From CALKXV01 sp965228905 (GTDB lineage Bacteria; Pseudomonadota; Alphaproteobacteria; Rhodobacterales; Rhodobacteraceae), in NCBI GenBank assembly GCA_965228905.1, contig CBDDII010000002.1:1116001-1180000 (forward strand): DNA of 64,000 bases. The letters are read 5' to 3'. The notes under the pieces are model-generated. The model did not search any database. It saw only the letters and a program-made list of their open reading frames with translations, and was not told the origin of the DNA. A program made the position numbers and the translations under genes. This document shows, in pieces, positions 24,675 through 32,602 of the stretch (position 1 is the stretch's first letter; every line of letters starts with the position of its first letter).

Positions 24675-24702
24675 GCTCTGTCATTTCCCCGTCAGCGGGG
24701 AA
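24665..24702 (-). promoter_or_regulatory. Predicted ANTAR (NasT) two-hairpin antiterminator site
   Basis: Two short hairpins lie just upstream of the terminator on the minus strand. P1 is TTCCCC-GCTGAC-GGGGAA (24685-24702). P2 is GAGC-AAAGCC-GCTC (24665-24678). Each has a six-base loop, with six bases between them. P2's loop has A at position 1 and G at position 4, the conserved ANTAR loop bases; P1's loop has G at position 4 but not A at position 1. P2 shares bases with the terminator's 5' arm, so the two cannot form together. Confidence 0.65.
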
Positions 24703-24827
24703 TTTTGGAAGCTACCGTGCTTCGTCGAAATCAACCTACGGTGGGTGGTGCAGAATGCTCAAGACGGAGTCTGGCACCGGAAGCAGATTTTGTGCCGCGA
24801 TGCAGAAAGTGACTAAATTTTCGGCGC

Positions 24828-26000
24828 TCAAAGGGGGCCAAAGTCGAAAGTTTTGCCGTCGAAAAACGCATCCGGCCCCAGAATCATCTCTCCGCGCGTG
24901 GAGGCGACGGCCGTTTCGTGGGCAAGCGACCCCTCGATCTTTGACGAGGCTCCCGGCATGTCTGCGCCGCGCTCAGCGAGGTACTTTCGGTAGAGATCAG
25001 GGCGGAAACAGGAGGCCGCGATGCTGGCGGTCTTTTCGGGATCCAACCCGTGCAGGCGCGCGATCTGTGCGCCGATCCAGGCGCCCTGACTGCGCCAGGG
25101 GAAATTCGTTCCCGCATCGTGGAACTTCAGGAAGTTCGGGATGGCGCGGGGGGCTTCGCCGGATTTGAACCGCATACGCCGGTTGATGGCGGGGTCAATC
25201 TGCTGCTCGGGCAGGTCCAGATGTTCGCTTCTTGACAGGATCGCGCTGGCCAGAGGGCGGTTTCCCGGATGGTCCAGCCATTGGGTGGCGCGGTAAAGCG
25301 AGCGCACCAGGGCACCGCAGGCCTCGTCATTCGCGGCAATCCAGTCGCGTCGGAAGCCGATGACCTTTTCCGGGGAGTGGGCCCAGATCGCCGCGCCCGG
25401 GAACAGGATTTCGGCCTGTGACAGGCTGGTTGCCACGGTTCCCCAGGGTTCGCCCACGCAAAAGACGTCGATTTCGCCCTCGGCGACGGCTTTGGCCATC
25501 AGGGGCGGTGGCGTGACGACGAATTTGATGCGGTCGCTTTGGGCGGTTTCTGCGGCGACCAGATAGGCAAACAGCAGGCGGTGCATGGAAAACAGGAAAG
25601 GCACACCGACGTTGAGGGGGCGATCAAGGCTGTTCAGCATGTGATCGGCCGTGGCTCGCAGGTTGTCGGCCGTGCCGCTCCAGCCGTTCGCGCGCATAGC
25701 ACTGGCCAGTTGGCCGGAGCAACCGACGACGCTTCCGTTGGCCGAAAGGACAAGCGGCGCGTCGATTTTCACAGCTGTGCCGCTGAGGCCAAGCGTCATA
25801 GCCGCGGGCGTCGGCGACAATATATGTGCGGCATCAAGGTGTCCGAGTGCCAGAAGATCGCGCAGCGCCGCCCAGGAGGGTTGTTTCAACAGGTTCAACG
25901 TCAGACCTTCATCGGCGGCAAATCCCAGATCCTTGGCGATGATCAGGGGCGCGCTGTCGACGAGGGGGACATAGCCGCAGTTGAGGGTTCTATGGCTCAT
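24828..26000 (-). CDS. nasS: NasS: cytoplasmic nitrate/nitrite sensor
   Basis: A 390-residue homologue of NrtA (GYVPLVDSAPLIIAKDLGFA; AAHILSPTPAAMTLGL; FCVGEPWGTVA). It has no signal peptide, so it should stay in the cytoplasm, as NasS sensors do. NasS binds nitrate or nitrite and in their absence holds NasT inactive. The gene overlaps nasT by four bases (ATGA), which fits the obligate partnership. It is followed by a 249-base leader region and nrtA. Confidence 0.92.
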   Translation of the reverse strand: MSHRTLNCGYVPLVDSAPLIIAKDLGFAADEGLTLNLLKQPSWAALRDLLALGHLDAAHILSPTPAAMTLGLSGTAVKIDAPLVLSANGSVVGCSGQLASAMRANGWSGTADNLRATADHMLNSLDRPLNVGVPFLFSMHRLLFAYLVAAETAQSDRIKFVVTPPPLMAKAVAEGEIDVFCVGEPWGTVATSLSQAEILFPGAAIWAHSPEKVIGFRRDWIAANDEACGALVRSLYRATQWLDHPGNRPLASAILSRSEHLDLPEQQIDPAINRRMRFKSGEAPRAIPNFLKFHDAGTNFPWRSQGAWIGAQIARLHGLDPEKTASIAASCFRPDLYRKYLAERGADMPGASSKIEGSLAHETAVASTRGEMILGPDAFFDGKTFDFGPL

Positions 26001-26587
26001 CCCAACAAGTCCGATGCTGTCAGGAGAGCGGTTGCGACATCTATGACCTTTCGGCCTTCGGACATCGCCTTGGTGCGCAACAGATTGTAGGCCTCGTCCT
26101 CGGACACGCCACGGGCACGCATGATCATGCCCTTGGCGCGGTCGATGGTCTTGCGGTCCGTCAGGGCCTGTTTGGCCGCCGTCAATTCGCGCCGAAGCTG
26201 GCTGGTGACCTGAAAGCGGGCGATTGCGGTTTTCAGCACCGTGCGGACGCGATCCGGTTCCGGCGTTCCGACGACATAAGCGCTGAGGCCCGCACTCATG
26301 GCGGCCCGTGTCATTTCATCATTGGTGTCATCGACGAACATGGCGACCGGGCGATCCTCTGCCCCGGAGGCAAGGCTGATCTGTTCCAGCGCGTCCCGTG
26401 TCGGGTTGGTGAGGTCGATCAAAACCAGGTCGGGCTCGAACTCACCCACCTTTCTTGCAAGGCCCGTGGCGTCTGCCAGAACGATGATATTCTGCCAGCC
26501 CTCGACCTTCAGAGCATTGACAATGTCCAGCGCCCTTTCCCGGTCGGGTTCGACCACAGCGATTTTAAGATCGAAGTCCACTGGCAT
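25997..26587 (-). CDS. nasT: NasT: ANTAR-domain antiterminator
   Basis: A 196-residue response-regulator-like protein. It has an N-terminal receiver-type fold (KIAVVEPDRERALDIVNAL; PDLVLIDLTNPTRDAL with Asp in the phospho-acceptor region) and a C-terminal ANTAR RNA-binding domain (LTDRKTIDRAKGMIMRARGV, then SEDEAYNLLRTKAM; about residues 135-190). NasT binds two-hairpin RNA leaders and prevents termination. The start at 26587 is chosen because the longer frame adds a non-homologous arginine/proline-rich tail. The predicted target lies in the nrtA leader. Confidence 0.93.
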   Translation of the reverse strand: MPVDFDLKIAVVEPDRERALDIVNALKVEGWQNIIVLADATGLARKVGEFEPDLVLIDLTNPTRDALEQISLASGAEDRPVAMFVDDTNDEMTRAAMSAGLSAYVVGTPEPDRVRTVLKTAIARFQVTSQLRRELTAAKQALTDRKTIDRAKGMIMRARGVSEDEAYNLLRTKAMSEGRKVIDVATALLTASDLLG

Positions 26588-26797
26588 GTAGTGTCGCAAG
26601 AATCCGAAGGACTGTAGCGTGCAGTGTAAAGGTAATGCGGTCGTTGTCAGAAGTGCATAAAGATTGGGCGGAAGGCTGTCAGTCGGGCAAGTTTTGAGCG
26701 GCTTTTGCGCGGGCAGTCTTCGGGCAGGCGCGATACATATTGGGGGCCCGCGGCTTGGGCAGCGATGGAAAGGAGTTTGCACGTCGGGATTGTGAGA

Positions 26798-26881
26798 TGG
26801 TGGGCGACCCTGGAATCGAACCAGGCGTGAGTCGCCTCGAGGGAGTTACAGTCCCCTGCCACACCTTGCGGCCTGTCGCCC
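26798..26881 (-). tRNA. tRNA-Tyr (anticodon GTA), CCA encoded
   Basis: An 84-base class II tRNA. The acceptor stem is GGGCGAC / GTCGCCC, the T-arm is CCTGG-TTCGATT-CCAGG, and the anticodon loop CTGTAAC sits on a GGGGA/TCCC stem. A long variable arm and an encoded CCA complete it. Position 8 is A instead of the usual U. It is downstream of nothing obvious on its strand; rlmB is divergent. Confidence 0.93.
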
Positions 26882-26991
26882 ACCGGGCATGTCGTTGCCG
26901 ACACGTCCGGCTCAATTAACGAGGCGGCTTGGCCCGGTCAAGCGGGAATATCTGTTGCCTTTGCGTCCTTTGCGAGGGATAGCCATGGGTC

Positions 26992-27762
26992 ATGAAAAAG
27001 CCGAAGTGGGTAATCGAGAAGGAGCGCAACCAGCGCGGCGATGCGCAGGCGACCGTCTGGTTGTTCGGATTGCACGCGGTGCGCGATGCGTTGGAAAACC
27101 CTTCGCGAGAAAAGCTGCGGCTGATCACCACGAAAAACGCCCTCGATCGTCTTGGAAACGTTGTGGCGGCCTCGGGTCTCAACCCTGAAATCGCGGATGC
27201 GCGGAAGTTTCCCGCCCCCCTTGATCCCGGGTCGGTGCATCAGGGGGTGGCACTGGAAGTGCGTCCGCTGGACTGGGGGCCGATTGACGATCTGGTGATG
27301 GGGGGCGGTGTTGTGCTTTGCCTGGATCGCGTGACGGATCCGCACAACGTGGGGGCCATCCTGCGTTCCGCCGAGGTTTTCGGGGCCAAGGCGGTCATCG
27401 CCCCCGTTCGCCATTCCGCCCCCGAAACCGGTGCCTTGGCGAAAACCGCCAGCGGGGCTTTGGAGCGGCAGCCCTATCTTCGGGTCAAGAACCTTGCCGC
27501 GACGATGGAGCATCTGCGGAACCTCGGATATTTCCTGATCGGCCTTGATGGCACCGGGGATATGCTGCTGGAAGAGGCACTGGGCGAAGCGCAGGGGCCG
27601 GTGGCGCTGGTGCTTGGGGCCGAGGGGCCGGGGTTGCGCGACAAGACCAAGGAAACCTGCGACCGGATCGCGCGGATCGCTTTTTCGGGCATGTTCGGGT
27701 CCCTGAACGTTTCAAATGCCGCCGCGGTCTCCCTATATGCCACCCAGAGAGCGAAGAGGTGA
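26992..27762 (+). CDS. rlmB: 23S rRNA (guanosine-2'-O-)-methyltransferase RlmB
   Basis: A 256-residue SPOUT methyltransferase that modifies G2251 of 23S rRNA. It has an N-terminal substrate-binding region (WLFGLHAVRDALEN) and the SPOUT core: LCLDRVTDPHNVGAILRSAEVFGA (motif 1), ALVLGAEGPGL (motif 2) and GSLNVSNAAAVSLY (motif 3), which form the SAM knot. Length is normal. It is followed one base later by the zinc-ribbon gene, so the two are co-transcribed. Confidence 0.95.
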   Translation: MKKPKWVIEKERNQRGDAQATVWLFGLHAVRDALENPSREKLRLITTKNALDRLGNVVAASGLNPEIADARKFPAPLDPGSVHQGVALEVRPLDWGPIDDLVMGGGVVLCLDRVTDPHNVGAILRSAEVFGAKAVIAPVRHSAPETGALAKTASGALERQPYLRVKNLAATMEHLRNLGYFLIGLDGTGDMLLEEALGEAQGPVALVLGAEGPGLRDKTKETCDRIARIAFSGMFGSLNVSNAAAVSLYATQRAKR

Positions 27763-27763
27763 C

Positions 27764-28057
27764 ATGTATCATTCGGCAAAGATCGCGACCTGTTGTTACT
27801 GCGGCACGCGGGCGGCCTTGACCCTGAAGGGGCGGGAGCGGCACGAGTTGGCCTGTTCTTCCTGCGGTGCCCCTTTGCACGAAATGAAGATGCTGAAGAC
27901 GGAGACACCAAAGGTCGTGCGAAAGGCGCGGCAGAGATACCCCTCTGACCGGCCGAAGCAAAGCCGGGACAGCAGGCGTCGGAAGAAACCGAAGAAAAGC
28001 ATGAAGCGCCGGATTTTCGAAGAGCTTTGGGATTTTGCCGAAGATATCTTCGACTGA
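27764..28057 (+). CDS. Small zinc-ribbon protein
   Basis: A 97-residue protein with two CxxC pairs (CYCG near residue 12 and CSSCG near residue 34) forming a predicted zinc ribbon. A very basic middle (RKARQRYPSDRPKQSRDSRRRKKPKKS) and an acidic amphipathic end (ELWDFAEDIFD) follow. The basic part suggests nucleic acid binding. The ATG at 27764 comes one base after the rlmB stop with GAGG upstream. Function unknown; similar short proteins occur beside rlmB in related genomes as far as I recall. Confidence 0.75.
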   Translation: MYHSAKIATCCYCGTRAALTLKGRERHELACSSCGAPLHEMKMLKTETPKVVRKARQRYPSDRPKQSRDSRRRKKPKKSMKRRIFEELWDFAEDIFD

Positions 28058-28172
28058 GACCGTTTCAGTCGTTCACGTAAACGCCGCAGCCGATCACATG
28101 GCCGCGATGCGGGTTGCGTGACGGGCGGTAGGGCGACCATTCTCTCGTCATCGCAATTAGGAGATCGCCCCG

Positions 28173-28631
28173 ATGCTGACCCGCCGCCGCTTTCTGACCG
28201 CCACTGCGGCCCTTCCCGCCGCCACGTTGATCGCTTCCCCGGCTTTTGCCGCCAAACCGTCGGTATTTGCCACCGATGGCATTGCCATCAACGGTTTTGA
28301 TCCCGTCGCCTATTTCACCGAAGGTGCGCCCATCAAGGGTATGTCGGAGTTTTCCAGCGATTGGGAGGGCGCTGCGCTTTGGTTCGCCAGTGCCGAGAAC
28401 AAGGCGATGTTCGATGCCGATCCGGTGAGATACGCGCCGAAATACGGTGGCTATTGCGCCTATGCCGTTTCCAAGGGCGCAACGGCTCCGACCGATCCCG
28501 AGGCCTGGACGGTGCACGAAGACCGCCTTTACCTGAACTTCTCGCTCGACGTGCGCAGCATCTGGAAAGAAGACATTCCCGGCAACGTCATGAAGGCGGA
28601 TGCCAACTGGCCGGGCGTGCTTGAGGCCTGA
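28173..28631 (+). CDS. YHS domain-containing protein with Tat signal
   Basis: A 152-residue protein. The N-terminus RRRFLTATAALPAATLIASPAFA is a twin-arginine signal, so the mature part is periplasmic. The YHS domain contains INGFDPVAYF, ALWFASAENKAMFDADPVRYAPKYGGYCAYAVSKG. YHS domains are often linked to metal binding; the role of these single-domain proteins is not established. AGGAGA precedes the ATG. It is followed by an intrinsic terminator, so it is probably monocistronic. Confidence 0.88.
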   Translation: MLTRRRFLTATAALPAATLIASPAFAAKPSVFATDGIAINGFDPVAYFTEGAPIKGMSEFSSDWEGAALWFASAENKAMFDADPVRYAPKYGGYCAYAVSKGATAPTDPEAWTVHEDRLYLNFSLDVRSIWKEDIPGNVMKADANWPGVLEA

Positions 28632-28749
28632 GGCTCTGTTCACAGTTTTGCGACTGAACTTGGCCGGGCCGCGAAACTCACCATATCAAAGGCATGGACC
28701 GGGTTCGGAACACCCGGATTCCTGACACTGTCCCTCGTTCCGCAACTGG

Positions 28750-28784
28750 ACGCCCGTTCCCCCGAGCGGGCGTTCTTTTCTTTG
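28750..28784 (+). terminator. Intrinsic terminator downstream of the YHS gene
   Basis: The stem ACGCCCG / CGGGCGT with a 10-base loop is followed by TCTTTTCTTTG, a T-rich tract. It lies 120 bases after the stop of the YHS gene. Confidence 0.8.
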
Positions 28785-28890
28785 TTTTCATACGATTGAT
28801 ACACAAGCCCGTGAATCGCGGGCCAACCTCTCGACAGTCGGGGCTGCATTGGCTAGCACATTCGTCAATCACGAGGACGGGGCGGGCAGG

Positions 28891-29487
28891 ATGCAGGTTT
28901 TCCGATTTTTCAGGGCAGCGATGCTGTTGCTTTGGCTGGGCGTGTTGTCAGCCTGTGGCGGTGTTCCGGAAGAGCGCCCACCGGCGGCGCCCGAGCAGAT
29001 CGCGGAATTGCGCACTCAGATCATGGCTTTGGGGCCGGATATTGATCCTGAAGAGGCCGATCTTGCCGCCAGAATTTCCTTCCAGCACACGAATGATCTT
29101 GCCATTGCCTACCAGATCACTGACGCGCCCCTGGTGCATAATGCCAAGGTGAACATGGGGCTGAAGCCGCGCGGGTTGTGCTGGCATTGGGCGGAAGACA
29201 TGGAAAAACGGCTGGTTGCGGAGGACTTCCAGACGCTGGACATCCACCGAGCCATTGCCAATGCCGACAATGCCTTTCGGATCGAGCATTCCACCGCGAT
29301 CATCAGTGCCCGTGGAGACGGATACCTTGACGGGGTGGTCGTCGACCCCTGGCGCAAGGGCGGTATTCTGACCCATGTGCCGGTTTTGACGGATCCGGAT
29401 TACAAGTGGGATTCCCAGCAGGATGTACTGGCGCGGAAACGCGACGCGATCCTTGCCGCAAGAAAGCGTCCCTCGTCGCAGTTCTAA
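28891..29487 (+). CDS. Lipoprotein of unknown function
   Basis: A 198-residue protein with a lipoprotein signal: basic start, hydrophobic run and lipobox LSAC with Cys22. The start at 28891 is chosen because it opens directly into the signal; the in-frame ATG at 28849 would add 14 hydrophilic residues. The mature part has a conserved-looking KVNMGLKPRGLCWHWAEDM block and later FRIEHSTAIISARGDGYLDGVVVDPWRKGG. The latter resembles papain-like or 'transglutaminase-like' secreted folds only loosely (Cys...His...Asp order). I do not recognise the family. Confidence 0.8.
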   Translation: MQVFRFFRAAMLLLWLGVLSACGGVPEERPPAAPEQIAELRTQIMALGPDIDPEEADLAARISFQHTNDLAIAYQITDAPLVHNAKVNMGLKPRGLCWHWAEDMEKRLVAEDFQTLDIHRAIANADNAFRIEHSTAIISARGDGYLDGVVVDPWRKGGILTHVPVLTDPDYKWDSQQDVLARKRDAILAARKRPSSQF

Positions 29488-29594
29488 CGCGGATTATACA
29501 CGCTTTAGAGTGGGTTGCATTGCCCCAGGTGGCCAATAGCCGCCGCAAATTTCTCTTTCCAAAGCGGTTTCAGCCCTTGACTGCGAAGCGTCTA

Positions 29595-29610
29595 TTGTTA
29601 ACGCTCACAG
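29595..29610 (+). promoter_or_regulatory. LacI-type operator candidate before sugar ABC operon 1
   Basis: TTGTTAACGCTCACAG lies 51 bases upstream of the binding-protein ATG. It fits the LacI/CcpA-like pattern WTGNNARCG and shares 12 of 16 positions with the site at 48077-48092 before the second sugar ABC operon. Common control by one of the two LacI regulators in the window is inferred. Confidence 0.5.
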
Positions 29611-29660
29611 TCGGCGAGTGGGAGGAGAACCCGCCGCCGCATAAAATTGGGAGGAAACCT

Positions 29661-30575
29661 ATGAAACTGACTGTCGCAGCAGCCATTGCTGCTTCTCTTT
29701 TTGCCGGCGCTGCCATGGCGCAGGAACGCTACGTGATGATAACGCATACCCAGGGCACCGACCCGTTCTGGCCCGTGGTCGAAAAGGGTGGCCGTGACGC
29801 TGCCGCAGCAATCGGCGCTGAACTGGAATACAACTATGACGTTTCGGGCGATATGGCCGCGATGGCTGCGCTGATCGAAGCCGCTGCCGCATCGAACCCC
29901 GATGGCATCATCGTTTCGCTGCCCGACGCCGAAGCACTTGGCCCAGCGATCAAGGCTGCCGTTGCCGACGGTATTCCGGTTGTCACCATGAACTCCGGCC
30001 TTGAGTCCTCGAAAGAGCTTGGCGCACTGATGCACGTCGGTCAGCCGGAAAGCGATGCCGGTCAGGCCGCAGGCGAGCGTGCCAAGGCCGAAGGCGTGAC
30101 CACCGGTCTTTGCCTGAACCAGGAAGCCTATAACACCGCTCTTGTTGATCGTTGCGAGGGCTACTTCTCGGGCGTTGGCGGTGATCTGAACATGATCGAC
30201 GTCTCGAACGACCCCGCACAGATCGAAACCCGGACCGCAGCTGCGCTTCAGGCCGATCCTTCGATTGATGGCGTTCTGGCAACCGGCCCGCATGTCTGCG
30301 AAGCCGCGATCAAGGCCATCGAGGCCGTTGGCGCCGAAGTGCACCTTGCCTGCTTCGACCTCAGCCCCGGCGTGATGGACATGATCGAAAACGATCAGGC
30401 TGCCTTCACCATCGACCAGCAGCAGCGTCTGCAGGGCTACATGCCGGTGATCGTCCTGCACCTCTACAACAACCACGCAGGTCTTCTGCCGGGCAACAAC
30501 ATCAACTCGGGCCCCGGTTTCGTAGACAAGTCGAATGCAGCCGCCGTCAAGGAACTGGCTGGCATTGACCGCTAA
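29661..30575 (+). CDS. Sugar ABC transporter substrate-binding protein (ribose/inositol class)
   Basis: A 304-residue periplasmic binding protein of the type I (RbsB/MocB-like) fold. The signal peptide MKLTVAAAIAASLFAGAAMA is followed by YVMITHTQGTDPFWPVVEKGG, the usual ligand-binding start, and later FTIDQQQRLQGYMPV. GGGAGG stands before the ATG. The ligand cannot be read off, but this class binds ribose, xylose, inositols and similar polyols. It heads an operon with a permease, an ATPase and a dehydrogenase. An intercistronic hairpin follows it. Confidence 0.9.
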   Translation: MKLTVAAAIAASLFAGAAMAQERYVMITHTQGTDPFWPVVEKGGRDAAAAIGAELEYNYDVSGDMAAMAALIEAAAASNPDGIIVSLPDAEALGPAIKAAVADGIPVVTMNSGLESSKELGALMHVGQPESDAGQAAGERAKAEGVTTGLCLNQEAYNTALVDRCEGYFSGVGGDLNMIDVSNDPAQIETRTAAALQADPSIDGVLATGPHVCEAAIKAIEAVGAEVHLACFDLSPGVMDMIENDQAAFTIDQQQRLQGYMPVIVLHLYNNHAGLLPGNNINSGPGFVDKSNAAAVKELAGIDR

Positions 30576-30601
30576 GTCACGGACAAGTTGAACGACATAT
30601 G

Positions 30602-30626
30602 AACAGGCGGGCTGGTCCCGCCTGTT
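30602..30626 (+). repeat. Intercistronic hairpin after the binding-protein gene
   Basis: A perfect 10-base stem (AACAGGCGGG / CCCGCCTGTT) with a 5-base loop, followed by TGTC rather than a T-run. Such structures stabilise the abundant binding-protein transcript or partly reduce read-through into the permease gene. Confidence 0.75.
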
Positions 30627-30646
30627 TGTCTACCAGGGGAGAGGGT

Positions 30647-31828
30647 ATGGCAGATCTCAGCGAATCCGACCGGCTGTCACAGGAAACCAGGTTTCAGAAA
30701 CTGATCCGAAAACCCGAAATGGGGGCATTTGTCGTGATGATCGTGATCGTCATCGCACTTGCCATCGCTTCGGACGGGAAGGCGTTCAACGCTCTGGGTC
30801 TGAAGAACAACATCAAGATCATCGCGCAATACGGGATCATCGCAACTGGGGCGGCCCTGTTGATGATCGCAGGCGAATTCGACCTGTCTATCGGTTCCAT
30901 GGCCGGTTTCGCGGGCATGTCGATGGCGCTGATGCTGAAATGGGGTCTGCCCTTCGGTTTGGGCGAGGCGACACCGGCCCTGGCGTTTTTCATCACGCTG
31001 GCGATGACGCTGACTTTCGGCTGGATCATCGGCAATATCGTCGTGCGATCCGGGCTTTCCAGTTTTATCGTGACGCTGGCCTTCCTGTTCTTCCTGCGTG
31101 GTGTGACCGAGGTGTCGTTCCGCCTGATCAACCAGTCGACGCAGGTTTCGGGCCTGCCGGACTACAAGGAAGAAAGCTGGTTCGCGAATATCCTCGGGGG
31201 CGAGGTTTTCGGTTGGTTCTACGATCTTTGGTACAAGTTCGGAACCTGGATCACGGCAGGTGCAGAATATCCTGAACGGCTGGACATCGAGACGATCAAT
31301 TACCTTGCCGCGTTGAATATCAACCGCCGTCTTGAACAATGGGTGACCGGGTTCGATGCGCGTTTCATGTGGTGGATCCTGATTTCCGCCGGGGCCTGGT
31401 TCGTGTTGAGCCGCACGCAGCTTGGAAACTGGATTTATGCGACCGGCGACAACAAGGACAGCGCGCGCGCAAACGGTGTTCCGGTGAACCGCGTGAAGAT
31501 CGGATTGTTCATGTTTACAGCCTTCTGTGCCACCATGTTCGCGGCCTGCCAGGTGTTCGACACCAACACTTCGGACGCAGCCAAGGGCAACCTGATGGAG
31601 CTGTTCGCCATCGCCATCGCCGTTGTTGGTGGCACTTTGATGACCGGTGGTTTCGGTTCGGTCGTCGGTGTTGTCTTCGGGGCGATCACCGTGGGGCTGG
31701 TGGCCAACGCGGTGTTCTTCATTCCGGCCATCGACGGGGCCTGGTTCCGCGTCTTCCTGGGTGCGATCCTTCTGGCGGCCGTCTTTGCCAACGAACGCAT
31801 CCGCAAACGTATCACGGGAGGGATCTGA
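30647..31828 (+). CDS. Sugar ABC transporter permease (RbsC family)
   Basis: A 393-residue permease with around ten hydrophobic segments. RbsC-type motifs are visible: LLMIAGEFDLSIGSMAGFAGM (residues about 85-105) and RANGVPVNRVKIGLFMFTAF. Compared with the usual 330 residues it carries an insert at about 175-245 (SWFANILGGEVFGWFYDLWYKFG...), between membrane segments. The start at 30647 follows GAGAGGGT; an earlier in-frame ATG at 30599 lies inside the hairpin and is rejected. Confidence 0.88.
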   Translation: MADLSESDRLSQETRFQKLIRKPEMGAFVVMIVIVIALAIASDGKAFNALGLKNNIKIIAQYGIIATGAALLMIAGEFDLSIGSMAGFAGMSMALMLKWGLPFGLGEATPALAFFITLAMTLTFGWIIGNIVVRSGLSSFIVTLAFLFFLRGVTEVSFRLINQSTQVSGLPDYKEESWFANILGGEVFGWFYDLWYKFGTWITAGAEYPERLDIETINYLAALNINRRLEQWVTGFDARFMWWILISAGAWFVLSRTQLGNWIYATGDNKDSARANGVPVNRVKIGLFMFTAFCATMFAACQVFDTNTSDAAKGNLMELFAIAIAVVGGTLMTGGFGSVVGVVFGAITVGLVANAVFFIPAIDGAWFRVFLGAILLAAVFANERIRKRITGGI

Positions 31829-31831
31829 GCC

Positions 31832-32602
31832 ATGGCAGAACCGTATATGCGCGTAGAAGGTCTGGTGAAGCGCTTTGGACCCTTCACCGCCCTTGGGGGT
31901 GTCGATCTTGAGGTCTATCCCGGCGAGGTTCATGCCTTGCTGGGGGACAACGGCGCCGGGAAATCGACGCTGATCAAGACCTTGGCAGGCGTTCATGAAC
32001 CGACGTCAGGCCAGATTTACATCGAGGGCAAGCCGGTGAAATTCCGCAGCCCCCGCGACGCCTCGGCTGCCGGGATCGGAACGGTCTATCAGGATCTGGC
32101 CGTGAACCAGTTGATGAGCGTCACGCGGAACTTCTTCATGGGGCGCGAGTTGAAGGGGCCGCTTGGCAGTCTTCGCATGGCCGAAATGGACCAGATCGCC
32201 CATGACGAGATGCTGAAGATCGGGATCGACTTTTCCGACCCGACCCAGGCCGTGGGCACCATGTCGGGCGGACAGCGCCAGACGCTTGCGATTGCACGCG
32301 CCATCTATTTCGGGGCCAAGGTTCTGATCCTGGACGAGCCGACCTCGGCGCTTGGTCAGAAACAGCAGATGGAAGTGCTTAAGACCATCATGCGGGTGCG
32401 CAAGCGCGGCGATATCGCGATCATCTTCATCACCCACAACGAGATCCATTCCCGGCTTGTGGCGGATCGGTACACCTTCCTTGCCCTTGGCAAGGTGATC
32501 GGGGCCGAAACCCGCGAGACGCTGAAGCACGAGGAAATGCGTCGTCTGATGGCAGGTGGTGCTGAAATGGCCGATCTTGAGCAGGAGTTGGCGGCGATTT
32601 GA
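31832..32602 (+). CDS. Sugar ABC transporter ATP-binding protein
   Basis: A 256-residue single ATPase domain. Walker A is GDNGAGKST, the signature is MSGGQRQTLAIARA and Walker B is LILDEPTSALG. The family for ribose-type systems usually has two ATPase domains per chain; this is a one-domain version that must dimerise. It follows the permease by three bases and overlaps the next gene by four bases. Confidence 0.92.
   Translation: MAEPYMRVEGLVKRFGPFTALGGVDLEVYPGEVHALLGDNGAGKSTLIKTLAGVHEPTSGQIYIEGKPVKFRSPRDASAAGIGTVYQDLAVNQLMSVTRNFFMGRELKGPLGSLRMAEMDQIAHDEMLKIGIDFSDPTQAVGTMSGGQRQTLAIARAIYFGAKVLILDEPTSALGQKQQMEVLKTIMRVRKRGDIAIIFITHNEIHSRLVADRYTFLALGKVIGAETRETLKHEEMRRLMAGGAEMADLEQELAAI

Noticed and set aside
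28052..28070. Small hairpin GACTGA/TCAGTC at the end of the zinc-ribbon gene as a terminator
   Set aside because: Only six base pairs and no T-run follow.
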